Of a DNA stretch of 64,000 nucleotides, positions 30,521 through 40,201 are shown piece by piece (within the stretch, counting starts at the first letter, position 1; every line of letters begins with the position of its first letter). The stretch spans positions 737,501-801,500 of the forward strand of contig NZ_CP137852.1 in assembly GCF_033547095.1 (NCBI RefSeq). Reading direction: 5' to 3'. Source of the stretch: Sediminicoccus rosea. Lineage in GTDB: Bacteria > Pseudomonadota > Alphaproteobacteria > Acetobacterales > Acetobacteraceae. Under the pieces are notes generated by a model. It was not told the DNA's origin, searched no databases, and was given only the letters and a program-made list of their open reading frames with translations. The position numbers and the translations under genes were made by a program.

Positions 30521-33500
30521 ATGCAGCGCGAAGACTGTCGGCGGAAACTGCTTCGGGGCGCGCGAGGCGGCGCGGCTCTGGCCCTGCTCGCCGGCGCGCC
30601 TGCCACGGCACAAACCGTCCCGGCTTTCCAGCTCTCCGCGGGGAACATCGCGCTGGTCACGTCGCAGGCGCCTGACCCCGCGAATAACTGCTCGGCACGG
30701 CAGACGGTCTATAATTCCGCGACACAGGCCGCAGGCTTCGCGAATGGCGTCGTGGCCTGTGTCGCCGGCATCTCGTCGCCCGGCACGGTCATCTCCGGCC
30801 CGACCAGTGACTCTGCCGGCACCGTCACGATTGCCAATTCGGCGAATATCGTGGCGACCACGGCCAATGCGCCAGGCGCGGCAGGGATTGTCGGCCTGTC
30901 CATCGGCGGCACGCCCGATGTGGCCACGCCCAGCTTCGTGCCGGGGGCCGGGGCGGGCGGGGCGGTGATCATCAACAATACGGGCAGCATCAGCGCCGTG
31001 CCGGGAACGGCCACCCCACCTACAACTTTCGTCAGTGGCCAGAATTTTGGCTTCTTCGTCCTGCCCTTCGGCGGGGCCGTGGCGGGCGTTTCCTTCGGCG
31101 GGCAAGGGACGGGCGGGTTCGCGTCGAACAGCCAGTCCGGTGCCGCCACGACGCAGGTCACCGGCGGGGCGGCGGGGGACGTGACCATCGCCAACGGCAT
31201 TGATGCGTCCGGCAACCAGAGCTTCGTCAACATCTCCACCGGCGCCAGCGTGACGGTGCCGGCGGCCGGCTCATTCCAGGCACAGCCCAGCATCAATGCC
31301 GGGCTGCTCGCCATCAGCCTGGGTGGGGATGCGGCCTATGATTGGGGCATCGGCATCGGCCAGGGCGGTGCGGGTGGTACGGTCAGCATCACCACCTTGG
31401 GCAACATCACGACCATCGCCGACAACAGCCCGGCCGTGCTGGCCTTCAGCGCGGGCGGAGGCGGTTCGGTCGCCGCGGGCAGCCAGGGCGGCGGGAGTGG
31501 CGGGGCGGTCGGCGTCTCGTTCGTGGCCTATCTGGGCAATACCGGCGGCAGCATCTCGACCAGCGGCGGCGCCGCGCCGGGCATCCTCGCCATCAGCGCG
31601 GGCGGCAACATCATCGGCAGTGAGGAGCAGGGCAATGGCGGCCCGGGTGGGCCGGTCACGGTCAACGTCGCCAGCCCGAACCAGATCGTGACGTCGGGTG
31701 CCTTCTCGGCCGGCATCATCGCCGGCAGCCTCTCCGGCGGGGCCACGACCGGCGTCACGCAAACCCGCCCCTTCTTCAACGCGCCCGGCAATGGTGGCGC
31801 GGTCACGGTCACCAGCAACGCGACCATCGTGACGCAAGGGCCTGGCAGCGACGGCATCGTGGCGCAGAGCATCGGCGGCGCGGGCGGGACGCAGCAGGCC
31901 AGCAACGTGACCAGCAGCTTCACCCTTGGCTTCGGCACGAGCAATGTCAGCACCGCGAGCCTGGTCACGGTCACCCATGGCGGCAGCATCACGGTGGGCG
32001 CGGCCGGCATGTCGACCGGCACCCAGGCCGATTCGCAGAATCCCAATCTTATGGCCAATGGCATCGGCATCCTGGCCCAGAGCATCGTAGGCGGCGGCGG
32101 CATCGCCTATCTCGTCAACACCGCCGAGGGCGCTACGGTCAATCTCGGCGCGCCGAGCGGCGGGGGCAATGCGTCCGCCGCAGGCGGCGTCACAGTCACC
32201 AACACCGGCGCGATCACCACCTGGCAGGCGGGCGGCGTCGGTATCCTGGCGCAGTCCATCGGTGGCGGTGGCGGCAACGCCAAGAGCGTCTCTGGCCTGT
32301 TCCGCGTCGGCGGGAATGGCGGCGAGGGCGGCACGGGTGGCGTGGTCACGGTCGTCAATTCGGGCAGCATCCTGGCCAATGGCTGGCAGGCCCAGGCGAT
32401 CGTGGCGCAAAGCCTGGGCGGCGGCGGCGGGAGCGGCTCCACCGTGCGCTCCGCCTTTTCGGCCGTCGGCGGCAGTGGCGGTGGTGGCGGCGCCGGCAAT
32501 ACCGTGCAGGTGACGGCGGGGGCCGGTGGCAGCATCCGCACCACGGGCGATGACAGCGCGGCCATCGTGGCGCAGAGCATCGGCGGGGGCGGCGGCCTGG
32601 GCGGCAAGGCCAGCGCCTGGGGGATCATCGCGAGTGTCGCGGTCGGCGGCACCGGCGGAGAGGGCGGCCCCGGCGGGGCGGTGACCGTGACCGCGGCCGG
32701 CACCATCGCCACCGGGACGGCCACCACCGACGGCACCAACATCTTCACCACGGGCGCCCACGCCTTCGGCATCCTGGCGCAGAGCGTCGGCGGCGGCGGC
32801 GGCGCGGCAGGTGCTGCCTTCTCGACCCAGGCGGGTTCTCCCTTCGCCATGAGCGTCGCGGTCGGTGGCACGGGCGGGACGGGCGGCGATGGCGGGACTG
32901 TCTCGGTCGCCTTCGGGGGAAGCGGGCCGGGCCAGCTTTCCACGATCGGCCCCGATGGACATGCCATCGTCGCGCAATCCATCGGCGGCGGCGGCGGGGC
33001 AGGGGGGCAGTCGCGCGCGCGCTCCTGGGGCCTGGTGTCCACCACGGCCATGCCGAGCCTGCAGATCGCGACCGCGGTCGGCGGGGCCGGGGGCGTGGCG
33101 GGCACGGCGCAGGGCGTGACCGTGACGACGGCGGCGCCGATCACCACCTCGGGGATTGGCGCCATGGGCATCCTGGCGCAGAGCATTGGCGGCGGCGGCG
33201 GCGCAGGCGGCGACAGCACCGCCCTGGCCACGACTCTTTTCGCGACCGGCAGCGCCGCCATCTCGGTGCCGGTCTCGGTGGGTGGCCGGGGCGGCGCGGG
33301 GGGCGATGGCGGCACCGTGGCGGTCACGCTCGGGGGCAGCCTCTCGACCATCGGCGATGGCGCGCATGGCATCGTCGCGCAGAGCATCGGCGGGGGCGGC
33401 GGGACCGGCAGTATCGGCAATTCGGCGGCGCTTCCGACGCTCGGCACTGGCACGCCGGCAACGGTCGCCTTTGCCGTTGGCGGCGATGCGGCGGGGGCCG

Positions 33501-36500
33501 GGGCCGGCAATACGGTCAGCGTCACCACCACGGCCGCCTTGCAGACGCAGGGGCTGCAGGCGCATGGCATCCTGGCGCAATCCATCGGCGGTGGCGGCGG
33601 CGTGGCCAATGGTGGCCTGGTCAATGGCTCCACCTCGACGAGCGCGGGCAGCGCGTCCTATGCGCTGACCGCCACCATCGGCGCCAAGGGTGGCGCGGGC
33701 GGCAATGGTGCAGCGGTGACGGTCAACGCCGGCGCGGGGATCGCCACGAGCGGCGCGTCCTCCATCGGCATCCTGGCGCAGAGCATCGGCGGCGGCGGCG
33801 GCGCGGGCGGTACGGCCGCCCCGCCACCGCCGGAGAGCTGGCTGGCCGCGCTCGCGAACCAGGCCAACCAGATCTACGGCTTTGGGACCGTGGCGCAGGC
33901 GGCACTGCTCCAGGGCAAGTTTCCGAGCATCATCAGCCTGACCTCCTTCACCGCCAACCTCACCATTGGCGGCCGCGGCGGCGCGAGCGGCGATGGCGGG
34001 AGTGTCACCATCAACCAGACGGCGGGGGTCATTTCCACCAGCGGCCTGCAGGCGCATGGCATCGTCGCGCAGAGTATCGGCGGCGGCGGCGGCATTGGCG
34101 GAGCCTCCTCCACGACCTCCAGCACCTCGACCCTGACGGCACCGCTCTCCGCCTCGCTCGATCTCGCGCTGGGCGGGGCGGGCACGTCTGGCGGCACGGG
34201 TGGGCAGGTGACGGTCAATCTCGGCACCGCCGGCCAGCCGGGGCAGACGGGCGTGTCCACCACCGGTGTCTCGGCCCATGGCTTGCTGGCGCAATCCATC
34301 GGCGGCGGCGGTGGCCTGGCTGAATCCGGCGGGGTGCAGAGCGCCGGCGTGATGACCCTGGGCTTCGCGCAATCCGGCAACGGGGGCGGCGGGGGCGCGG
34401 GCGGGACGGTCAACGTCACCAATTACAGCGCCGTGCAGACGGCGGGCGATGGCGCGCTCGGCATGCTGGTACAAAGCATCGGGGGTGGCGGCGGCGCCAG
34501 TTCCCCGCCGACCCTCACGGCCGGCGCGGGGCCGATCTCCTTCCGCCTGGGCGCGACCTTCTCCGGCAGCGAGGGCAGCGGCGCCATGGGTGGGGCCGTG
34601 AACATCGCGCATAACGCCGGGCTGACGACGAGCGGGCCGCGGGCGATCGGCATTCTCGCGCAGTCCATCGGCGGCGGCGGCGGCTACGCGCCCACGCTGT
34701 ATGGGCAGACGGCTCCGGTCTCCCTCGTGGCGGCCGGTTCCGGTGCCGCGAGTGGCGGCGCTGTCAGCGTCAACCTGGGGCCGGGCGGCTTCGTCGCCAC
34801 CAGCGGGGCCGGGGCGCATGGCGTCATCGCGCAGAGCATCGGCGGCGGTGGCGGTGTGGCTGGCAATATGGACCAGCCGACCGTCTTTGGCTTGGCATCC
34901 GGGACCATCTCGAGCACCGCGAACGGCAATGGCGGTGCGGTGACGGTGCAGGTGACCGGTGGCAGGGTCTCGACCACCGGAGCCAATGCACATGGCATCA
35001 TCGCACAATCGCTGGGCGGCGGCGGTGGCATCTTCGGCGGCAACATGGGTGCCAGCGGCGTCAAGGGTACGGCGGGGACTGTCACCGTGAACATCGTGGG
35101 CGGCAGCGTCACCTCCGCCCAGGGCTATGGCATCCTGGCCCAGAGCATCGGCTCGACCGCCGGCGGCGCGGCCCAGCTTTCCATCACGGGCGGCGCCCAG
35201 GTGTCGGGCGGGTTGGCGGGGGTGGCCATCCATACTTCAGGTGTCGGGAACCCTATCACGAGGCTGACCATCGGTCAGGCATCGGCGCTCTGCGGCATAA
35301 GCTGTTCCACCAACACCGGCAGCCCGGTCACTCTGGTCAATCCGTCGAGCCAGGTGGTCGTCACCACCTACGGGCTGATTGCCGGCACGTTTCAGTCAGA
35401 AGGGATTCAGCTGGTAGCCGAATCGGGAAGCACATTGCGCCTGAGCGGGACGAACACCTTGGGCGCGCTGACGATGGCCCCCGGCAGCACCCTCGATCTC
35501 CAGACTTTCAGCAGCTTTGCCGGCGTGACACTCCAGCTGCCGTTCGGGGCTGTTGCCCTGGACAAGGCGACCATCCTGATGCCGGTGGATTTCCTGAACC
35601 AGCAGTCCAACCGCCTGACGGTTGTTGGGAACTATAGCGTCAACGGGGTGAACCTCAGTATCTTCCCAACCAACCTCTACCCGGTCTCCACCCCGGTCGA
35701 GGTCATCGCCAGCCAGGGGCTCAACGTCGGAACCAACACCGTCGCGAACGGCGTGTCCGTCGGGAACAGCGACCTCGTCTACAGCTTCTCGCTGGTGAGC
35801 CAGGTCCTCCAGCAGGTCAACACCCTGGGTGTGACGGTTGGCGCCAATTTCACGCCGGCCAATGTCGCGCTGACCGGCAATCAGTCCCAGGTGGCGGCGG
35901 CGGTGCAGTCCAGCTGGAATACGGATGCGGCAGGGCAGCCCAACTCCTACACGCCGCAGCAGCGCGCCGTGGTCTATTCCAGCCTCTATGGCCAGAGCGC
36001 CAGCAGCTATGGCACCGCGCTTGGCAACCTCCAGAGCCAGACGCCGGGCGCCCAGGTTGCCAACAGCCTGAGCAGCGGGGCTGCGCTGGCCAATACCCTG
36101 CAATCCTGCCCGGATTTCGCGGGGCCGGAGACGCTGCTGCGTGAGAATACCTGCCTTTGGGCCAGGGTGATCGGCCGGCTCAGCGACACCGGTCGCACCC
36201 AATTCGGCTCCACCTCCAGCGCCTCCGCCGTGGCGTTCCAGATTGGCGGGCAATATGAGTTTGCGCCCAATTGGTTCATCGGCGCTGTGTTCAGCGAGGA
36301 GCAGGCCTGGCTTCGTGCCTCGGCCGGCAATGAGCGTGCGACGCTCCAGGGCCAATCCTTCGGCGTGACGCTGAAGCGCCAGATCGGCACCTGGCAGGTC
36401 TCGGCCTCGGCCATTGCCGGCTATGCTTCGGGGGATGCGCGTCGCAGCCTTCCCGCCTTCGGCGCGAACGCCACGAGCTCGCCCGGCGGCGACATTCAGA

Positions 36501-36958
36501 TCGGGCGGTTGCGCGTGTCACGGGAATTCGTGGGCGAGGCCGTCTATGCGAAACCGGCCGTCAACCTCGACGTGATCCGGCTGGGCGCCTGGGGCTACAC
36601 GGAGCAGGGTGCCGGCGCCTTCGGATTGCGTGTGGCTGGCAGCAGCCAGGTGCAATTCGCCGTCACGCCGCAGGTCGAACTGGGTGGCCGCTGGAATGTC
36701 TCCGAGAATACCGTGCTGCGTCCGAACGTGACCCTTGGCGCCACCTTCCAGTCGGAGAGCAGCTACGAGACGCGGCAATATCTGCTGGGCCAGCAGATGC
36801 GGATCCGAAGCCCGCTGGCGGGGACGATCGGAAGCTTCGCCCTCGGCGTGGACCTGACGCATAGTCGCGGCTTCCAGATGCGGGCGCAGTATGTGCTGGA
36901 CGCATCCGCGGACATGACGGCCCATACGGGGACGCTCCGTGCGGGGTATCGGTTCTGA
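30521..36958 (+). CDS. Giant repeat-rich autotransporter (2145 aa)
   Basis: This is a type Va autotransporter adhesin. A signal peptide (residues 1 to about 31, ending PATAQ) precedes a passenger of about 1840 residues and a beta-barrel from about residue 1875 (CLWARVIGRLSDTG) to the terminal YRF. The passenger holds about 18 copies, mainly between residues 440 and 1550, of GI(L/V)AQSIGGGGG, spaced mostly 55-90 residues apart, with the lead-in GxGGxVTVxxxGxIxTxGxxAHG. Such repeats build a right-handed beta helix. Many Gly codons are GGC, giving a very GC-rich tract. AGAGGCAAGG before the ATG is a good ribosome site. The family function is adhesion or surface structure; the ligand is unknown. 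Confidence 0.93.
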   Translation: MQREDCRRKLLRGARGGAALALLAGAPATAQTVPAFQLSAGNIALVTSQAPDPANNCSARQTVYNSATQAAGFANGVVACVAGISSPGTVISGPTSDSAGTVTIANSANIVATTANAPGAAGIVGLSIGGTPDVATPSFVPGAGAGGAVIINNTGSISAVPGTATPPTTFVSGQNFGFFVLPFGGAVAGVSFGGQGTGGFASNSQSGAATTQVTGGAAGDVTIANGIDASGNQSFVNISTGASVTVPAAGSFQAQPSINAGLLAISLGGDAAYDWGIGIGQGGAGGTVSITTLGNITTIADNSPAVLAFSAGGGGSVAAGSQGGGSGGAVGVSFVAYLGNTGGSISTSGGAAPGILAISAGGNIIGSEEQGNGGPGGPVTVNVASPNQIVTSGAFSAGIIAGSLSGGATTGVTQTRPFFNAPGNGGAVTVTSNATIVTQGPGSDGIVAQSIGGAGGTQQASNVTSSFTLGFGTSNVSTASLVTVTHGGSITVGAAGMSTGTQADSQNPNLMANGIGILAQSIVGGGGIAYLVNTAEGATVNLGAPSGGGNASAAGGVTVTNTGAITTWQAGGVGILAQSIGGGGGNAKSVSGLFRVGGNGGEGGTGGVVTVVNSGSILANGWQAQAIVAQSLGGGGGSGSTVRSAFSAVGGSGGGGGAGNTVQVTAGAGGSIRTTGDDSAAIVAQSIGGGGGLGGKASAWGIIASVAVGGTGGEGGPGGAVTVTAAGTIATGTATTDGTNIFTTGAHAFGILAQSVGGGGGAAGAAFSTQAGSPFAMSVAVGGTGGTGGDGGTVSVAFGGSGPGQLSTIGPDGHAIVAQSIGGGGGAGGQSRARSWGLVSTTAMPSLQIATAVGGAGGVAGTAQGVTVTTAAPITTSGIGAMGILAQSIGGGGGAGGDSTALATTLFATGSAAISVPVSVGGRGGAGGDGGTVAVTLGGSLSTIGDGAHGIVAQSIGGGGGTGSIGNSAALPTLGTGTPATVAFAVGGDAAGAGAGNTVSVTTTAALQTQGLQAHGILAQSIGGGGGVANGGLVNGSTSTSAGSASYALTATIGAKGGAGGNGAAVTVNAGAGIATSGASSIGILAQSIGGGGGAGGTAAPPPPESWLAALANQANQIYGFGTVAQAALLQGKFPSIISLTSFTANLTIGGRGGASGDGGSVTINQTAGVISTSGLQAHGIVAQSIGGGGGIGGASSTTSSTSTLTAPLSASLDLALGGAGTSGGTGGQVTVNLGTAGQPGQTGVSTTGVSAHGLLAQSIGGGGGLAESGGVQSAGVMTLGFAQSGNGGGGGAGGTVNVTNYSAVQTAGDGALGMLVQSIGGGGGASSPPTLTAGAGPISFRLGATFSGSEGSGAMGGAVNIAHNAGLTTSGPRAIGILAQSIGGGGGYAPTLYGQTAPVSLVAAGSGAASGGAVSVNLGPGGFVATSGAGAHGVIAQSIGGGGGVAGNMDQPTVFGLASGTISSTANGNGGAVTVQVTGGRVSTTGANAHGIIAQSLGGGGGIFGGNMGASGVKGTAGTVTVNIVGGSVTSAQGYGILAQSIGSTAGGAAQLSITGGAQVSGGLAGVAIHTSGVGNPITRLTIGQASALCGISCSTNTGSPVTLVNPSSQVVVTTYGLIAGTFQSEGIQLVAESGSTLRLSGTNTLGALTMAPGSTLDLQTFSSFAGVTLQLPFGAVALDKATILMPVDFLNQQSNRLTVVGNYSVNGVNLSIFPTNLYPVSTPVEVIASQGLNVGTNTVANGVSVGNSDLVYSFSLVSQVLQQVNTLGVTVGANFTPANVALTGNQSQVAAAVQSSWNTDAAGQPNSYTPQQRAVVYSSLYGQSASSYGTALGNLQSQTPGAQVANSLSSGAALANTLQSCPDFAGPETLLRENTCLWARVIGRLSDTGRTQFGSTSSASAVAFQIGGQYEFAPNWFIGAVFSEEQAWLRASAGNERATLQGQSFGVTLKRQIGTWQVSASAIAGYASGDARRSLPAFGANATSSPGGDIQIGRLRVSREFVGEAVYAKPAVNLDVIRLGAWGYTEQGAGAFGLRVAGSSQVQFAVTPQVELGGRWNVSENTVLRPNVTLGATFQSESSYETRQYLLGQQMRIRSPLAGTIGSFALGVDLTHSRGFQMRAQYVLDASADMTAHTGTLRAGYRF
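31840..35165 (+). repeat. Array of about 18 glycine-rich coding repeats
   Basis: In-gene repeats of the autotransporter, with the core AQSIGGGGG encoded by near-identical strings such as GCGCAGAGCATCGGCGGCGG. Spacing is irregular and the units between cores differ. They arise by duplication within the gene and are not a CRISPR array. Confidence 0.85.
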
Positions 36959-37491
36959 CGCAACTGACGTCTCGCCTTGCACGTGCACTGCGACCTCAAG
37001 TCTTGTGCTGCTGGATTCTTCCTCGCCACATCCTCGGTAGCAACGGAGCCACGCTCTACCGATCGCCTTGCGGCAAGTGGTCCTGTCAGGCCGCCGCATT
37101 GTGGTGCGCGGCGTGATCCCTCGAACCAGCGGCCATGGCTATGCTGCCGCTGGACGAGGGAGAGGGCGTTGCGGTTCGGCACGGCACGTCCTGCTCGTCC
37201 CGCGCGGCAGATCAGAGCGCATCCGTGACCGAACCTGGGAGGAGGCGAGACCGACCACAGGCGATCCATGGTACGTCCTTGCAGGGCTCCGGTGACGTTC
37301 TTAGGTGCCGCGCGAACCAGAGCGAGACTGGCGGAGAAGGTGCGCCTCGGGACAGGCGGTCTCCAGGCTGACGCCTTGGAGAGCGGCGCTCACCGCACCC
37401 CCGTTGCTGGCTTGTCGAGCGATCGCCTGGGGCTCGGAAGATGCCTTATCTCAAAGGCGCGCATCCGGGAGAACAAGCCGGCCTGACGCAA
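36959..37491. other. Intergenic stretch after the autotransporter
   Basis: About 530 bases between the autotransporter stop and a convergent SDR stop. No gene, RNA or clear terminator hairpin is recognised. Confidence 0.4.
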
Positions 37492-38286
37492 TCAACGGGT
37501 GGAAGCCGTCAATCCACCATCGACGACGAGTTCCGTCGCGGTCACGTACTTCGCCTCGTCAGAGGCAAGGAACAGCGCGGCATGGGCCACGTCCCAACCC
37601 TCGCCCATCTGGCCGATGGGAACGGCGGCGTTGCGCTTCGCCACGAATCCCTCCAGGTCGCCGCCCGCAAATTGTTCGGCGAGCTTGGCCACCAGCGGCG
37701 TGTAAATGAGGCCTGGCAGCACGCAGTTCATGCGGATGCCGCGCGGAGCATAGGTAATGGCGGTGGTCTTGCTGAAATGGATCAGCGCCGCCTTGGCCGC
37801 GGAATAGGCCGCCTGGGGCTTGCCCGTGTAGCGAATGCCCGCCGTGGAGGCGATGCTGACCACGGCTCCCTTTCCCTGCTTCTGCATGATCGGCAGCACC
37901 GCGTGGCAGCAAAGGAAAGCGCTTTTGAGGTTGATGGCGATCTGGCTGTCCCACAGCGCCTCGTCCATCTCACCGGGGATGGCGGGTTCGGACTTGCCGA
38001 CATTGTTCACCAGCACGTCGATACGGCCGAAGCGCGCCATGCAGGCATCGACCAGCCGCGCCACCTCGGCGGAATCCGTGACGTCGCCCGTCGCGATCTC
38101 GCAGGTGCCGCCCTCGCCCTGGATGATCGCCTGCGTCTCGCGTGCCGCGGCTTCGTTGATGTCCACGCCGAAGATGCGCGCCCCCTGCCGGGCAAACAGC
38201 ACCGCGATCGACTTGCCGTTGCCCCAGCCCGGTCCGACCGAGCCGCAGCCGGTCAGGAACACCACCTTGTCCGTCAGCTTGAACAT
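37492..38286 (-). CDS. SDR-family oxidoreductase (264 aa)
   Basis: This is a short-chain dehydrogenase. The glycine motif is atypical, FLTGCGSVGPGWGNGKS, with extra residues between the glycines. VDINEA gives the NAD-type acid, and LVNNVGKSE and the catalytic SIASTAG with YSAAKAA are intact. It is the second gene of a minus-strand operon, 6 bases after the Bug-type binding protein. A dehydrogenase of an imported acid is plausible; the substrate is not known. Confidence 0.9.
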   Translation of the reverse strand: MFKLTDKVVFLTGCGSVGPGWGNGKSIAVLFARQGARIFGVDINEAAARETQAIIQGEGGTCEIATGDVTDSAEVARLVDACMARFGRIDVLVNNVGKSEPAIPGEMDEALWDSQIAINLKSAFLCCHAVLPIMQKQGKGAVVSIASTAGIRYTGKPQAAYSAAKAALIHFSKTTAITYAPRGIRMNCVLPGLIYTPLVAKLAEQFAGGDLEGFVAKRNAAVPIGQMGEGWDVAHAALFLASDEAKYVTATELVVDGGLTASTR

Positions 38287-38292
38287 GCGCGC

Positions 38293-39267
38293 CTACTCGA
38301 TCTCGATATTGGCGGCGCGAATGACGGGGCCCCAGAGCGCCGCCTCCTCCGCGATGAAGCGCGTCGCGCTTTCGGGCGTGGAATCCGTCACGGGCACAAA
38401 GGCGATGGCCTCCAGCGCGCGGGCAATCTCGGGCGTGGACATCGCAGCGCGAGCGGCAGCGGCCAAGCGCTCCAGCCGGTCCGGCGGCGTGCCGGGGGGT
38501 GCAGCCAGGTAGTTGGCGATGCGGGTCACGACGTCGAAGCCGCTCTCGCGCGCGGTCGGCACATCGGGCACCACCGCTGCGCGCTGCTCGCCGAAGACGG
38601 AGATGATCCTGAGCTTCCCCTCGCGGTGCTGCGGCAGCAGCGTCGTGAAGGCGTCGACGGCGAAGGAGATCGTCCCGGAGAGAAGATCCTGGGTCAGCGG
38701 CCCCGAGCCTCGGTAGGGCACGTGCACCACATCAAGGTTGCCGACCCGTATCCGCAGCAACTCCGTCGAGAGGTGCGGGGCGCCCCCGATGCCCGAACTG
38801 CCATAGCTGAGCCGGCCCGGCTGGGCGCGGATGAGCGCAATCAATTCGGCCAGGCTGTTCACGCCAAGCCGTGGATTGACCGCCAGGGCGAGCGGCGTGA
38901 TGCCGAGGATGGCGATATGCGAAAACCCCGTCACGGGATCGAAGGGCGGCACGCGACGTGTGAGTGGGCCGGTGATCCCGGCCGTCGGGCTTTGAAAGAT
39001 CAACGTATACCCATCCGGCCGGGCGCGATGCACCTCGGCCGAGCCGATGAGACCCCCCGCCCCGCCGCGATTGTCGACGACAACGGATTGGCCGAGCGCC
39101 CGCCCGAAGGGCTCGGCAAACATGCGCCCAAAAATGTCGGTGTTTCCACCCGGCGGGAAAGCCACCACCATGCGGATGCTGGAACTGGGGAAAGGCGCTT
39201 GCGCATAGGCGGGGGCGGCCAGCAGTCCAAGGCCGGCTGCCGCGCGCAGGATCTGGCGCTTCTTCAT
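38293..39267 (-). CDS. Bug/TTT-type tricarboxylate-like solute-binding protein (324 aa)
   Basis: This is a periplasmic binding protein of the Bug family. A signal peptide (MKKRQILRAAAGLGLLAAPAYAQA, positions 1 to about 24) is followed by IRMVVAFPPGGNTDIFGRMF, VVDNRGGAGGLIGSAEVHRA and PDGYTL, all family signatures. The C-terminal part has VPTARESGFDVV. No TctA/TctB membrane partners are nearby, as is common for Bug proteins. The start at 39267 is preferred, since it begins the signal peptide. It is the first gene of an operon with the SDR and is divergent from the TetR gene. Confidence 0.92.
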   Translation of the reverse strand: MKKRQILRAAAGLGLLAAPAYAQAPFPSSSIRMVVAFPPGGNTDIFGRMFAEPFGRALGQSVVVDNRGGAGGLIGSAEVHRARPDGYTLIFQSPTAGITGPLTRRVPPFDPVTGFSHIAILGITPLALAVNPRLGVNSLAELIALIRAQPGRLSYGSSGIGGAPHLSTELLRIRVGNLDVVHVPYRGSGPLTQDLLSGTISFAVDAFTTLLPQHREGKLRIISVFGEQRAAVVPDVPTARESGFDVVTRIANYLAAPPGTPPDRLERLAAAARAAMSTPEIARALEAIAFVPVTDSTPESATRFIAEEAALWGPVIRAANIEIE

Positions 39268-39571
39268 GGCTTTTTCCTCATCGCCCTCTCGCGGGGCCGA
39301 TGATAGGCAACGCCGCCCCGCCCCGGCTGTCAATGTGAGGGTGAGGTCATGTGGCGTGCCTGACGTGCTCCCGCCGGACCAGTTTCAGGGGTCAGGACCA
39401 GGGGCGAGACGGCACCACCAGCCGGGCGATCGAGGCACGCGGATCCGAAGCGGGCGGGATGGCCCGCGGCCCGGCGGCCCCAACCCCTGGGAGGGGTGAT
39501 GACTGAGCGATCACTCATTTCCCTTGACCACCCGGCCGCAGCGGTCGCAGGCTCCTCCGGGGAGCAACGCC
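39268..39571. other. Divergent promoter region between Bug and TetR genes
   Basis: About 300 bases with the starts of both divergent transcripts. The only clear element is the palindrome at 39504-39517. No gene is supported. Confidence 0.5.
39504..39517. promoter_or_regulatory. Candidate TetR operator palindrome
   Basis: TGAGCGATCACTCA is a 14-bp dyad with one mismatched pair (the inverse complement is TGAGTGATCGCTCA). It lies 54 bp upstream of the TetR-family ATG and within the shared divergent promoter region. Its size and position fit a TetR dimer site; this is inference. Confidence 0.55.
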
Positions 39572-40201
39572 ATGACGCCAACGCGCGTGATCACGGCACA
39601 AGTCAGTGACACCGGCCTCGTGAACGAGCGCCGCGCGCATATCGCGCAGGCCGCCGCGCGGGTGTTTCGCCGCAAGGGCTTCCACAACGCCACCATCCGC
39701 GACATTGCGGTCGAGGCCGGGCTTTCGCAGGGCAGCCTCTACAACTACGTCCGCACCAAGGACGATATCCTCTACCTCGTGCATCAGGACATGACGGCGG
39801 CCTATGCGCGCGATGTGGAGCGCGCGCTGGAAGACGTGACCGAGCCCCGCGCGCGGCTGCACGCCGCCATCGCCGCCTTCATCCATTCGATGCGGGAGCG
39901 TCGCGCGGACATCGCCCTGATCTACCAGGAGACGCATGCGCTGGGCGAGGAGTCGCGCCGCGCTGTGCTGGCGCAGACCCAGGCCTTCATCCAGCGTTTC
40001 GCCCAGTTGATCGAGGAGGCGCGCGCCGCCGGCATGGCGCTGCCGGGCGCCGGCCCGCTCGCCGCCGATATCGTGACCTTCCTGCCCGTCATGCTCTCGC
40101 TGCGTGCCTGGCGCCTCCGGGACATCATGCCGGGCGATGCCGCCGAGGCGGAGCTGGTCGGTTTCCTCATGCGTGGATTGGGCATTCAGGATGGAGTTTG
40201 A
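39572..40201 (+). CDS. TetR/AcrR-family transcriptional regulator (209 aa)
   Basis: This repressor probably controls the downstream SDR-Liv-ligase operon. The N-terminal HTH is AARVFRRKGFHNATIRDIAV, then EAGLSQGSLYNYVRTKDDIL, a standard TetR pattern. The C-terminal domain is helical and resembles regulators of acyl-CoA metabolism. The ATG at 39572 has GGGGAG upstream. The stop overlaps the next gene by 11 bases, so it is part of the operon and likely autoregulated through the dyad at 39504-39517. The effector may be an acyl-CoA made by the ligase; this is inference. Confidence 0.88.
   Translation: MTPTRVITAQVSDTGLVNERRAHIAQAAARVFRRKGFHNATIRDIAVEAGLSQGSLYNYVRTKDDILYLVHQDMTAAYARDVERALEDVTEPRARLHAAIAAFIHSMRERRADIALIYQETHALGEESRRAVLAQTQAFIQRFAQLIEEARAAGMALPGAGPLAADIVTFLPVMLSLRAWRLRDIMPGDAAEAELVGFLMRGLGIQDGV

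Noticed and set aside
31840-35165. Regularly recurring strings that could suggest a CRISPR array
   Set aside because: The repeats are in frame within one long gene, differ in spacing and sequence, and encode AQSIGGGGG. No cas genes are near.
31271-35233. Open frame of 1320 codons on the minus strand
   Set aside because: It is the shadow of the autotransporter's repeat region. The GC-rich, glycine-rich coding strand leaves the complement open; the product has no domain and no ribosome site.
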